A stretch of DNA of 64,000 nt from positions 6,398 to 70,397 of the forward strand of contig DF240135.1 in assembly GCA_000507305.1 (NCBI GenBank), given 5' to 3'. How positions within the stretch are numbered: position 1 is the first letter of the stretch; each line of letters begins with the position of its first letter. This document shows positions 1 to 9,814 of the stretch, piece by piece. The translations under genes and the position numbers were made by a program. The notes below the pieces were generated by a model, which ran no database searches, was not told the DNA's origin, and saw only the letters and a list, made by a program, of their open reading frames with translations. The DNA comes from Breviolum minutum Mf 1.05b.01. Taxonomy: Eukaryota > Sar > Dinophyceae > Suessiales > Symbiodiniaceae.

Positions 1-177
1 CTTCGCTGTGGAAGTCTTTTTGCCACACCCTGTTTTACAAGGAGTGCGCCTTGACTGATGCGGCAGGGTTTGGAGCACGTTGCAACCGGACCCGCGCTTC
101 GCTGTGGAAGTCTTTTTGCCACACCCTGTCTTACAAGGAGTGCGCCTTGATTGATGCGGCAGGGTTCGGAGCGACCG
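1..177. repeat. 96-bp tandem repeat, about 1.8 copies
   Basis: The block starting cttcgctgtggaagtctttt at position 1 recurs at 97 with only a few substitutions. The second copy diverges near 177. More copies may lie left of the window. Confidence 0.85.
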
Positions 178-342
178 GCGGCAGGAACGCGTTGCCTTGA
201 TGGGTCTGATACTGCCGAGTTTACCGTCTTCGGAACCGGTGGCGAAAGCAGACCCGTACTTTTGCGTTTGGAGCCAGGTCTTCGGAGACCGAACCACCGG
301 CAAGTGATGCTGTCATAAGCATCTTTCGCGCTCGTGCCCCTC
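1..342 (-). CDS. Partial repeat-containing protein, runs off left edge
   Basis: Reading the minus strand from about 342 down to 1 gives an uninterrupted frame with no stop at the window edge. Its first part is Ser/Pro/Arg-rich (SPPVPKTVNSAVSDPSRQ). It then contains two copies of a 32-residue unit with the core CRI(N/S)QGALLV(R/K)QGVAKR. The DNA repeat period is 96 bp, exactly 32 codons, so the frame is kept between copies, and copy differences are conservative (N/S, R/K). No domain is recognised. It is probably the downstream exon of a minus-strand gene whose preceding exon may be at 462-585. It could also be a non-coding tandem repeat that happens to be open, because no start codon or splice site is certain. 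Confidence 0.35.
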
Positions 343-461
343 CCCTTTTTTTCCAAATATTTTAACATCAATTTTAAAAATAAATACCGAGGCCCACCTA
401 CACTACCCTACATGTAAATTAATTAAAAGCTATTAGACCCGTCCCTCGCGCTTGCATTGAC

Positions 462-585
462 TGTCTCCTATAGAGGCGGGTTGTTTTTTGGGAGACACCT
501 GGACCTCGGGCTCAGCTACGGGCAGAATCTGTCCCCTTGCTTTTGTGCAATTGAGCAGGTGCTCAAATCCGCTGAGCTTCGGCAC
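462..585 (-). CDS. Candidate internal exon of the left-edge minus-strand gene
   Basis: On the minus strand the sequence CAACATTGCAG|GTGCCG gives an acceptor at 585. It is followed by about 41 open codons reading VPKLSGFEHLLNCTKARG and then PVAEPEVQVSPKKQP. A possible GT donor lies near 461. The peptide has a balanced composition unlike the AT-rich flanks. It lies upstream of the 1-342 frame on the same strand, so both could belong to one gene. The plus strand is also open here, so strand assignment is tentative. Confidence 0.35.
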
Positions 586-659
586 CTGCAATGTTGCGAA
601 GCCAGGAGCGTGCCAAACCGGAGGTCGCCAGTATACGCTCATGGTGCCATGTCATGCAT

Positions 660-791
660 GTGCAGCGTTTTTGCGTTGAAGCAGCGAGCGGGCGTATCAT
701 ACTGAAAGTATTAATAACAACCATATAATAATAATCATTTTTGCACAGCGTTTTTGCATTGAAGCAGCGAGCGGGCGTTCCATACTTACTG
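660..791. repeat. Direct repeat pair of about 49 bp
   Basis: Positions 660-708 and 743-791 share gcgtttttgc(g/a)ttgaagcagcgagcgggcgt and flanking bases, separated by AT-rich DNA. The rest of 592-1010 is AT-rich with no coding signal that I can see. Confidence 0.6.
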
Positions 792-1010
792 TTAAGAAAT
801 CGCCATAATAATAATTATCATTATTATTGTTAAAACACTTAATAACTCTATGACGAGTATAATTATTCCATGCATAGTATATATTAGATCTGCGGCCCCC
901 TGTGGGTCTGTCCTTGATTGCGTTCTCATTAGATCAACGATATAGATATTTTTATTCTGCAAATCAATGTTAATTTTGAAAATACTTGTTAATTATTTTT
1001 TGAACTAATA

Positions 1011-1153
1011 TCAATGGAGTTCCTGGTTCCCTTAGGTACCATATGATCACCCAAAATTGGCAATATCTAAGTGGAATATGAGTAGTATATACTGCCAATT
1101 GGGGGGTTGTATGGTACCTACCACCTATTAAGGAAACCAGAAACAACCATTGA
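1011..1153. mobile_element. MITE family A copy, TSD TAATA
   Basis: The element is an almost complete inverted repeat: TCAATGGAGTTCCTGGTTCC on the left matches the complement of the right end AACCAGAAACAACCATTGA. The inner arms contain ATCACCCAAAATTGG and CCAATTGGGGGGTT. TAATA flanks both ends (1006-1010 and 1154-1158). Confidence 0.75.
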
Positions 1154-1204
1154 TAATATTATTCCAAGAATTTTTTTGTTAATTGCAACAACTTTTCGTT
1201 TGGA

Positions 1205-1420
1205 TTTTGCAGCACGAAGACTATTATTTGCCACACGCTCCCCTTATTGTGGGGAATTACGGGTGAATGGAATATCATTTCTGCAAAACATTGTTAGATA
1301 TATTGCTTTGAAACATTCAGAGAGCCAATCATAATAATCCTCCGTTTGATTTTGCTGCACGAAGTTATTTTCGACACCCCCCCCCCACTTGTTGGGAATG
1401 ACACGGCGGATGGGCCTTTA
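1205..1420 (+). repeat. Diverged duplicated exon-like block
   Basis: Around 1213 and 1357 the same block recurs: CACGAAG, then codons giving HEDYYLPHAPLIVGNYG (first copy, followed by a TGA) and HEVIFDTPPPLVGNDTADG (second copy). The first copy follows a good acceptor, TTTTGCAG. The shared pattern HE....(H/T)PPLVGN suggests duplicated coding sequence, the upstream copy being broken or spliced out. They lie just before the methyltransferase-like exon at 1463. Confidence 0.4.
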
Positions 1421-1462
1421 AAATATCATTGCCACGGGTTTTTGCTCCATTTTTCGCTGCAG

Positions 1463-1678
1463 GCGTTCGGTGTGATGTCAAAGGAGGACATCCACCAACA
1501 GGCCAATCGATGTCATTATTTCCGAGATGGCAAACCATCAGTCTCTAGTTGGCTTGCACAATCCAGAAGCAAACTGGATGATAAACGGTTACATGCACTT
1601 GGCAATATGGTCCTGCCACGGTGCGCCACTTTGGCGTGGAATGTCTTGATTGCGGCTACCATCGCAGACAGCGATTAG
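1463..1678 (+). CDS. Cytosine-C5 methyltransferase-like C-terminal exon
   Basis: The acceptor CGCTGCAG precedes AFGVMSKEDIHQQANRC. The frame stays open to the TAG at 1676 and ends KRLHALGNMVLPRCATLAWN plus about 11 residues. The string ALGN-V-P followed by a hydrophobic helix is what motif X of cytosine-C5 DNA methyltransferases looks like at their C-terminus. The upstream DGKPSVSSWLAQ could be linker. The catalytic motifs IV and VI are not present here, so either upstream exons are missing or diverged, or this is a remnant. It differs from the second methyltransferase-like gene at 32.3-33.9 kb. The family call rests on one motif, and an unrelated GN-x-V-x-P helix cannot be excluded. Confidence 0.4.
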   Translation, partial: AFGVMSKEDIHQQANRCHYFRDGKPSVSSWLAQSRSKLDDKRLHALGNMVLPRCATLAWNVLIAATIADSD

Positions 1679-1999
1679 ACTTCAGGCTGCGGCCTCAAAC
1701 TCAGACTCAGACTTACGTGTTTGGTTTGTCATTGAAACTGAATTAATTAATATTGACCATGCCATTCAGTGTTCGTATTTCCAAGGTCAAAACGTGGAAC
1801 CAATTCACAGTGCGAGGTCTGCCTGGCTTCATTTTACAATTGTTTTTGAAGCAATGTTCATTTTTCAATGTCGGATTTCTCCTCGCTCTGCCATGCGTCC
1901 AAATGATCTGCCATCAATTGTTGTGCTGTATATATCCTCCGTTTGGCTCACAGGGTGATGTTTGGGGCAACAGAACGTATAACGTTCTTGTGATAAACT

Positions 2000-4900
2000 A
2001 TGACGCAGGATGTTACTGTTTTTGAGACTGACTCCGAGTGGGAAGTGGTTGATGGCGAAGATACCGTCAAAATTTTTTGTGACCCGTGTTGTTCCTCTGA
2101 AGCAGCTTCAGATTTCAGCAGCCTGGTTGATGAAGCTAGGTTGCACCATAAAATCTCATAGTTCAAAAACTGTTGATTTCTCATGTTCAGTTTTTCAGTG
2201 AGATTTCCTCAGCTGAGAACGGTGAAATTCTGCAACGAACTCTACCGCCAAAACCCAGCATCCAGCGACAGAACCAGGACTAATTTTTGGTCACAGAAAT
2301 TCTGGAGTTGTCAAGCATTTGAATTAAGATATTGTGCTGAAAACTTATTGGCAGGAAGGCTACGTTTCCGACCATTCTGCATTCAAGACTGAGCAGGCTC
2401 ACTTGCAGGCCTTTCCGCCAGAAGTGGTCAGGTGCCTTGTCCATCTTCTCTGGAGAGTTAACTGTTCGAGCACTTGAATCATAAATCTAAGTATAAAGAA
2501 ATTGCAGTGTTTTCTTATTGAGTGACGGCTTTTTGCATATTAAGCCATTCTACTGTCGACATGCAGATCTTGACCGAAGATCTGATTGAGGACTTTTTGC
2601 ACGGTGCATTGCAATGTTGTGGTGGCTCACAGAGACGACGCAAGCCTGTTGATCGAAACCAACAGGGAAATTACGTGCGGCTCCAGTGTCAGGCGAAAGC
2701 CTAATGCGTTCACATTGGTGCATCAAATGTTGTTGATGCAGAAGGCAAATCTTCTCGATTCTACTGAGCAGGCCAGGGGGGAGTTGTCAGTGTGTTCGGA
2801 AGATTGGAACATGATGTGGCCAGGCCTGGGGATCTGCCTCAGAGTTGGCAACTGCTTATAGCATTGGGCCTGCAGAATCCAAAGCAGCATTTTGCCTTCT
2901 TAAAGATGTGGATGAGACTGTCATGAAAACGTTGATGCAGCTGGTGCAGTAACTGGACTTGAAAGGCTTGCAAGTTGAGTGTTTTTCACCTTTCGAACTT
3001 CTCATTGTTTGTGCCGTCAACACTGAGGCAATTCTCCATGGCAAAGTTTCTGACCCATGACAGCATAGCCGAAGGGCTGTTCAACAGAGATCGCTGTTCA
3101 GCAGGAAGTCTCCTGACATCATGGCAGGAACACCTTTTGAATACGCCAGAGCTTCTGACATTGCTTTGTCAACGTTTACGTGATGACTATATGGCTACGC
3201 CAGCAAAGTTCCGGAAAGCTTGGAACGCGCAACAGATTGTTTCATGACTGCAAGTTTCTTTCAACATTACATGTCGCGCTCAACTAGTAGCTAAAACAGT
3301 TTGAACTGACCATGATTTGAATAATACTCTTTGCAAACATTCATTCCCAAGAACGTTTTGTCGCTGTTTTGCTCTGACTGCCTGCCCATTTAGGAATCCA
3401 TTCAGCGCAATTGTGGGGCATTCCTCGCTTGCATGGATCAGTTCACTAAGTCGTACCCCTGGGAGTTTGTGGAGAGCCAGAAGGAGGGCCTGATGAAGCA
3501 GTGGCCTGACTGACTGTAAGCAAGAGATTTCAAAAAAAGTCTGAAATGTTAACATGGAATGATTCCATCACAATGACTCGCTGCTCGTTGCCTGCTAGGT
3601 TTCTCTCGAAGCACGCTGACAATGAGCTCTCCAATTTACTTACAGATTCTGTCCCCCCAGCAGATCTCCAGAGAATTTCAATCTTCAGATCTGCTTGCAG
3701 GAAGCATGACAAGAAGGCACGACATGTTTTTTTTCTCTGCAAAGTCTTTTATTTTGCGATACTCCCACTGCTGTAGGCAGAAGAGATGATGATGAAACAA
3801 GAAGAAGAGTTTCCTGGCAGCAAATTCAAAGTCTTGTGACATGACATTGTAATGGTTTTGCAGACCACCCTTCTTGCCAAGAGGTTGGCGATGAAGATGC
3901 AACAAGCGACAGTGAAGCAGCTCTACCAGCAAGCACTGGAAGATATTCAAAAGATGGATAGCCATCTTCAGCGTGCCCAAGGACACGCCAACAGACAGGC
4001 ACGACCATTGAAAGAATTGCTACCCACTCTCTACTGTACCTCGTTTGTTTTGGTTTTCATCGACGGCCAGGGCGGACTTGACCTCCAGTACCTTTCTCAA
4101 AGGTATGAGAAAGGCAAGGAGTGGACCAGTAAGTTCATGGAGACCCACCACGTCTACGAGAGCACCGATGTTGGAGGACTGCCTGATCTCCATGCTCGGT
4201 TGCTACAGTTTCAAGCAAAGCTGGGAGATGGTGGTGATGCGCTGCTTGGTTTCATCGGTCACTTTGTGTGCTTTGCTTTCATGATTGGGGCGTACAGATT
4301 TTTGAAAGAAATAAACTCTATCAAATTCTGATAAACTATCATTGAGGTTTACGCTCATGGTCCTGGATGCATCACTTTGGCCAGCTCGTTTCTGGGCTGT
4401 TTGATCATTTCATGTGGATGGCTCATACAGTGGTGCTTTCTGTTTTCTGATTGCCCAGGCTCACCTCAGGTGAACGAGGCATGTGAGGCAGCCAAATCCA
4501 TTGCAGGGGCAAATGCAAATGCGGCTTTGCTAGTGCTTTATCCGGTTTCGCACACCTCCTGCGAGAAGAAGGTTTGCGTGGAGTATCGGCGTCAGATTGA
4601 GGACAAACTTTTTCAGTCTCTTGTCTTGAACTTGAATTCAGACTCACTGACCAGCTTATGATTGTATTAGGTATCCTTTATACAAGTTTGTCTCTTTTGC
4701 TTGAATCAATTTAATGTGATGCTTCCCGCAGGTCCATGGATATCACCGACTTGGCAATCATGTTCAAAGACACAGGCCACGCAGGTGACAGGAGGAAACG
4801 CACCGTTCCTGGAGCCTCGTGTTGCATTTTGATTGTCATGACTACTGATCATGAATCATTAAGACGTTGCGACAGCCTTTGAGCCCAGCTCCATTTTCAT

Positions 4901-7900
4901 CCACCAAGGAGCACTGGCAGTCTCTGCGCTGCACGTGAAAGCTTCGGGTTTCAACAAGAGTAATGCGATGGTCTCAGGGCAAATCGGTCCTGTCAAGAGG
5001 GCCCGAGTCAGTGACCTGGTGAGTTTCGATCTTGACCGACCAGCAGGTCCCTCACAACGTGTGACTTGACAGCATTTAAATGATATAAGAGCATAGCTTG
5101 CTTGCACAAAGGCCAGTTTAATGAGCCAACCTCCATGCATGCTGCAATGATTGGTCACTGTTACTCTTAAGGTTCAACAGCGGGGCGTGGAGGGGACTGC
5201 GGAGATCCTGGAGGCAGTTGTTGAGATTGCACCTGCCTACTTAACAACAACACTGGCAACTACCAACGACCAAGGTATAATGAATGGGGCCTTGGCGCTT
5301 GGATGCTTCAGTACAAGTACTTGCGAACTCCCAACGGGCGAGACTGGCGCTATTTTTCATATAATTGTGATGAGGATGGAGACAATTGCCACCTCATGGA
5401 CCTCCGGAACATTGTGGTTGGCCGCGTCATGTCAGATTCACCCTCAGCGTAAAATCAAATATTGATTGAATTTGGATGTGTTCTCGTTTTTTCGGGTGTA
5501 GACTTTTTGCTTTCGACTGGCGTCTCAGGAACACTGGGATACCTGCCTGGAAGCAGGGCCTTCCAAACGCAAGAATTCTCCTTTTGAAGAAGCTGCCCCA
5601 TCTTTGAAGGTTCTGGCCCGGGACGGAAACACATTGAGGCCAGACTGCATGTCCATCATTCCAAACAGTCCTATGTCTTATTTCAAACAAATTGACACGA
5701 TGTTTCCATCCAGCTATGCATTTGACTTTCCTTTTCATCTTGTTTTGTTTCCCTTCCTTGGGTGCAGTTGGCAGGATTCCTGAGACGGTTCAAGAGACTT
5801 TGGGGAGCGGATTGGTCAGCGATCTGACTACATTGATTTCCAAAAGTGAAACCTACTCTCTATCGACCAACTTGGTCAAAACGGAAGGTGAGAGTCAGAC
5901 TCCGCCGCGCAAACCAGAACCTCCACAGCGAACCTTGTGCCGTCCAGAGTATACAGAGTCTGAGAAGCCCTTGAATCCTCAAAGGTACTTGGACTTGCCT
6001 ACTCGAATGAGCATGGAAGATTTTGATACAACGAAAGTGTTGCCCGACTGTTACTTCCCAGAGATTTTTAATCCTGTTGAAAGCTTTTAGTTCAAAGTTC
6101 AAAGTTTCAGTTTAAGTGTAGTTCACTCCCTTAGTGTGTGATAATTTGCTGAGGGTCAGAGCTACGTGCGCCCCTCCAGCGCATGATGGTGTGCGCATTG
6201 CCATGACGAATTGCACGCCGTGTGAACTTTGGATGCTGAATCCCAGCAAATGCTCTGTGGAAGTGGGGCCTGGAGAACTTTTCGGCTTTAACATTGGCTC
6301 CTTCACTCAGAAGCCTCAAGGCTCTCGGGGCAAAACTCCCTAGAATTCATTTACATTTTGTGTTTGTGCCTGATCGAACGTAAAATAACAAGTGTCGTTC
6401 ATATCCATCCGCCCTCCCACTACATAAGTACACACGCGTTTTTGCCCACAACATGATTGCTGATGAGGTTTGTTCACTACCCGCCGTTGCCATTAAATCA
6501 CATCTTTTGATACATACACATGCCTCTCCACTAAATCATATCCCCCTCTACAGTCACCTAGTGTAGTTGCGCACTGGCACCTCTGGTCATTGTAGTACCC
6601 CGACTCTCATGACCACACGACGAGAGGTTTGATAAGGTCTGAAAATAGACATACGAGAGGTTTGATAATTAATTGATATCGGATGCAGTTTTTCCAACGT
6701 TGTATTTCTCACATTGCAATCCCAACTCAAAGTGTCCTGCGCTGATTGGATTTTATATCCATTGGATGTTTTTGCTGCAGCGTTATAGGATAATCTTTTG
6801 CACAGCTGCATTCAAGCGATACAGTTTCGTGGCCAAATGGCCTGGCGGACAGGATTTTGTATGAGCTATTTTTGAACAGTTCTGTCTATGAGCCTGTACA
6901 GCTCAGCCAGTCTTTCTCAGTTCTATCTTTGTTTTATTGAATCAATATCAACTCTTTCACTCCATTTTCCTCCCACTTATCCGTGGCGGAACACCAACGA
7001 GAAAATAAAAGTGAGTATGAACTCCTTGCACTCCATTTTCCTCTCACCTCTGAATCAATCTGACCACATGTCCTAGAAAAGTGAATATGAACTCCTTTCA
7101 CTCCATGTTCCTCTCACCTCTGAAGTCAATCTGACCACATGTACTAGAAAAGTGAATATGAACTCCTTTCACTCCATGTTCCTCTCACCTCTGAAGTCAA
7201 TCTGACCACATGTACTAGAAAAGTGAATGTGAACTCCTTTCACTCCATGTTCCTCTCACCTGGGACCTCTGAAGTCAATCTGACCACATGTTCTAGAAAA
7301 GTGAATATGAACTCCTTTCACTCCATTTTCCTCTCACCTTTGAAGTCAGTCTGGCCACATGTTGTGCCTCTTGAATAATTTTGAGAATCCAAAAAATTTC
7401 AGAATCCATTTCAAAAAAATTCTTGATATCTATTTTTCTTGTTCCATTTCATTAACAGTATTTTTATTTGCTGAGATTCTAATTTGTTTTCCTGCTGGCC
7501 CTGTGGGGCAGGTGTTGCGACATCTTTGTTGGACAAGGTCTTGGTGTTCAAGATCGAAACGGACTATCGTCCCTTTGCTCTCATCCGCGCCAGTGGCAAG
7601 ACCATGAGCTGCTTAGCCGAAGTGGCGTGCGATTCTGCCCAGACTTCGGGGCTTACGGAGTTGAGTTTGGAAGGGCATGATATGGAAAGCCAAGTGAAGG
7701 ACCCTAATTTTTGTTCGATTGCATTCAATGTTTTTCTATACGGCTTTCAGTTTCTCAATTATTTTCCTTGGAAGGACGATGGAAGTATGGCGCCATTTCG
7801 GTACAAGGTGAAGTGCCAGGCCATGATCACTTGCTTCGAGCCGAAGCCATTGTCTTCAGAAGGCAACGGAGACGACTTGCGAGCGTCAATGTTTGGAGCA

Positions 7901-8588
7901 GCATTCCTGGCCCCAGTCCCTGTTCGTGGGCAAGCTGTGGATGCTGCGGCTGTGGCGAAATTGGGCTTGAACAAATTGCCTTCTTCTTCGAACTGCCAAG
8001 TGCTCTGGGAGGCTCCTCAGCTTAATGGGACTTAGTGTGGGCCTTCAGGTTGCTTGTTGAAATATTAGGGCAGTGTGTGTGTGTGTGTGTGCGGCTCGCG
8101 CTTGGCAGGTCAAGCTGGAGCACACCACGGTTCAATGCGTGAAACCAAAGTTTTGGCTGACTGGGAGAGTGCGCATCAACGCTGGTACTGCGGTCAGGCT
8201 TGTTTGACTGCCAGAGTAAATTCTGATCCTGAGGTTTTTCAAGTTGACTGCTATAAAACATCCGGAGGAATACAATCACCCAGTCAATAATGTTTATCCA
8301 AATGTGTTGCAGAATTGAGTCGAAACGTCAAGATTGTCATTAAAGTGCCCGGGTTTCATTCTTTCGTCGGGAAGGCTCTCAGTGAATTTGTAAGTTTGTT
8401 GAAAGTTCTGATAACTGAGAGTGTTGCTGAATTAGTGGCAATGAGATAATAATGACTGCCAGCCGTTCCCGAATGCATTAGTCAATGGCATTGGCGCCAC
8501 AACTCTTAGCCGGGTGAAGCCTAAACCTGAGTGTGAACCCGCAGAGTTTCACATTGTCATTGAAAAAGGATCGCGGATGCTGCTATAA
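2000..8588 (+). CDS. Large multi-exon gene of unknown function (about 22 exons)
   Basis: ATG at 2000 opens MTQDVTVFETDSEWEVVDGE. Phase-compatible exons are 2000-2139, 2199-2277, 2355-2431, 2591-2771, 2824-2948, 3028-3238, 3394-3503, 3599-3716, 3864-4230, 4459-4615, 4732-4775, 4864-5018, 5172 to about 5440 (end unclear), 5529-5698, 5775-6062, 6154-6320, 7512-7693, 7775-8011, 8109-8184, 8313-8389 and 8463-8588 (TAA). Within 5172-5440 two frames look coding, and a GC-AG intron 5214-5311 is the alternative. The product would be about 1,080-1,120 residues. It begins acidic, has a helical middle (residues around 290-420), and a C-terminal part rich in beta-type segments. I recognise no domain. Several junctions need GC or GA donors. 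Alternative reading: two genes, the first stopping at 6090 and the second starting at ATG 6203. Individual exons are convincing; the whole chain is less so. Confidence 0.6.
7012..7362. repeat. 71-bp tandem repeat, 5 copies, inside an intron
   Basis: Units contain gaactcctttcactccatgt, then cctctcacctctgaagtcaa, tctgaccacatg and tagaaaagtgaatat. Period is about 71 bp, with a 7-bp insertion in one unit. They lie in the 6321-7511 intron of the large gene. Confidence 0.85.
8072..8091. repeat. (TG)n microsatellite
   Basis: Ten TG units in a 97-nt GC-AG intron (8012-8108) of the large gene. Confidence 0.9.
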
Positions 8589-8839
8589 GAAATTTTTGCT
8601 GGACAAAGTGCAACATTAGGATGTGGTGAATTATCGAATTTCAGTGCGTGTTAGGGTGTGACAAAACAAAGATCACGTTTTCCCTTAGCACCGACATAAT
8701 GTTAGGATCCTGGATGAACGCATTTGCAACGGATGGATTCCAAGGTATTTGAATGATTCTGTATGCATATTTTAGCTTCAAAGCTTCCATACGTCCGGTA
8801 TACCATATGATGTCAACTGAATGTGATTGTTAGCTTGCC

Positions 8840-9478
8840 ATGGAGAACACTGCAATGACAGACTTCAGTGCTGGTGCGCTCTTCTATATCATGTTTATGG
8901 CTTTGCGCGAGCTGGCGCAACGAACTGGCATCAACGTCAGTCCTTTCCTCATGCAGTACCACTATGATGAGAATTCTTACTCTTGGCCAGTTGAAGATAA
9001 TGGCACCCTGCGTCCTCCTTCAAGAATGGATTCACCTGCTGAAAGCCGACCACGTTCACAGAGAACCTATGAACCTACTACACCACCTGAGGGTCGACCA
9101 GCTTCGGAGAGAAAGCCTCATTCTACACCACCTGCTGAACCTCCACCTTCAAGTCGGAGCCGTCGTGCTGAACCTACTACTACACGACCACCTGAGGGTG
9201 GACCAGCTTCGGAGAGAACGCCTCATCCTACACCACCTACTGAACCCCCACCTTCAAGTCGGAGGCAGGATGAGCAAACCCCTGAGAGTGAATGTATTGT
9301 TGTTCCAGCAAGTTCGGGATCGGGTGCCCATGATGATGGTCCACCTTCAAGTCTGAGTGGTGCTGTGCCTGAGCCGGCACTTCCACCTTCAGGTTGGGGG
9401 GGGAGAAGTGGAGCACATCCACCACAGGATGATGAGGCTGAGGATGAGAGAGCTGCAAAGAGAATAAGGAGGAACTGA
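8840..9478 (+). CDS. Proline-rich protein with hydrophobic N-terminus
   Basis: A single uninterrupted frame encodes 212 residues from ATG 8840 to TGA 9478. Residues 1-30 (MENTAMTDFSAGALFYIMFM...) are hydrophobic enough for a membrane anchor or signal-like helix. Residues 60-145 contain two copies of a Pro/Ser/Arg segment (RPPEG-PASER--H-TPP-EPPPSSR). The C-terminus is acidic then basic (EDERAAKRIRRN), which could be a nuclear localisation signal. TTAG ends about 6 bp before the ATG and could be a trans-splice acceptor, as dinoflagellate mRNAs receive a spliced leader. It begins 252 bp after the stop of the large gene, on the same strand. No family is recognised. Confidence 0.7.
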   Translation: MENTAMTDFSAGALFYIMFMALRELAQRTGINVSPFLMQYHYDENSYSWPVEDNGTLRPPSRMDSPAESRPRSQRTYEPTTPPEGRPASERKPHSTPPAEPPPSSRSRRAEPTTTRPPEGGPASERTPHPTPPTEPPPSSRRQDEQTPESECIVVPASSGSGAHDDGPPSSLSGAVPEPALPPSGWGGRSGAHPPQDDEAEDERAAKRIRRN

Positions 9479-9814
9479 ATCTTTTTGCAACTTGTTTTGA
9501 CTTGGACTTTGTAGTTGAACGATGGCTTTTAAAGGCAATGCAGCAAATGCAGCCTTTCACAGGTGGCACGACTTGCGATTTGAAATGAGTTTCAAAAATG
9601 CATGTGCGATCGTTTCCTGTTGTGATTTTTTAGTTAGGTGAATTGATGGAACAGTCAGTGTTCATGTCATGACATGTAGGTTTCAAAGCGTGGATTTCCA
9701 ATAACTGTGAGCGCCAACAGAGGAGCACCATCAGGCTAAACCCTTCCAAGTTTGCACAAAATGCCATTGGATGCGACATCCTTTCCGTTTTGAGGCCATG
9801 TTTTCGAGTATCAA

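Noticed and set aside
2522-2704. Frame ILTEDLIEDFLHGALQCCGG as coding, implying a frameshift near 2630
   Set aside because: Starting the exon at acceptor TTGAG|GAC (2591) puts all of 2591-2771 in one frame and matches the phase of the previous exon, so no frameshift is needed.
2950-2952. In-frame TAA as evidence of a pseudogene
   Set aside because: A GT-AG intron 2949-3027 removes it and joins both exons in phase 2.
8075-8290. Plus-strand ORF starting in the TG tract
   Set aside because: The true exon here (8109-8184) is in another frame and reads VKLEHTTVQCVKPKFWLTGR.
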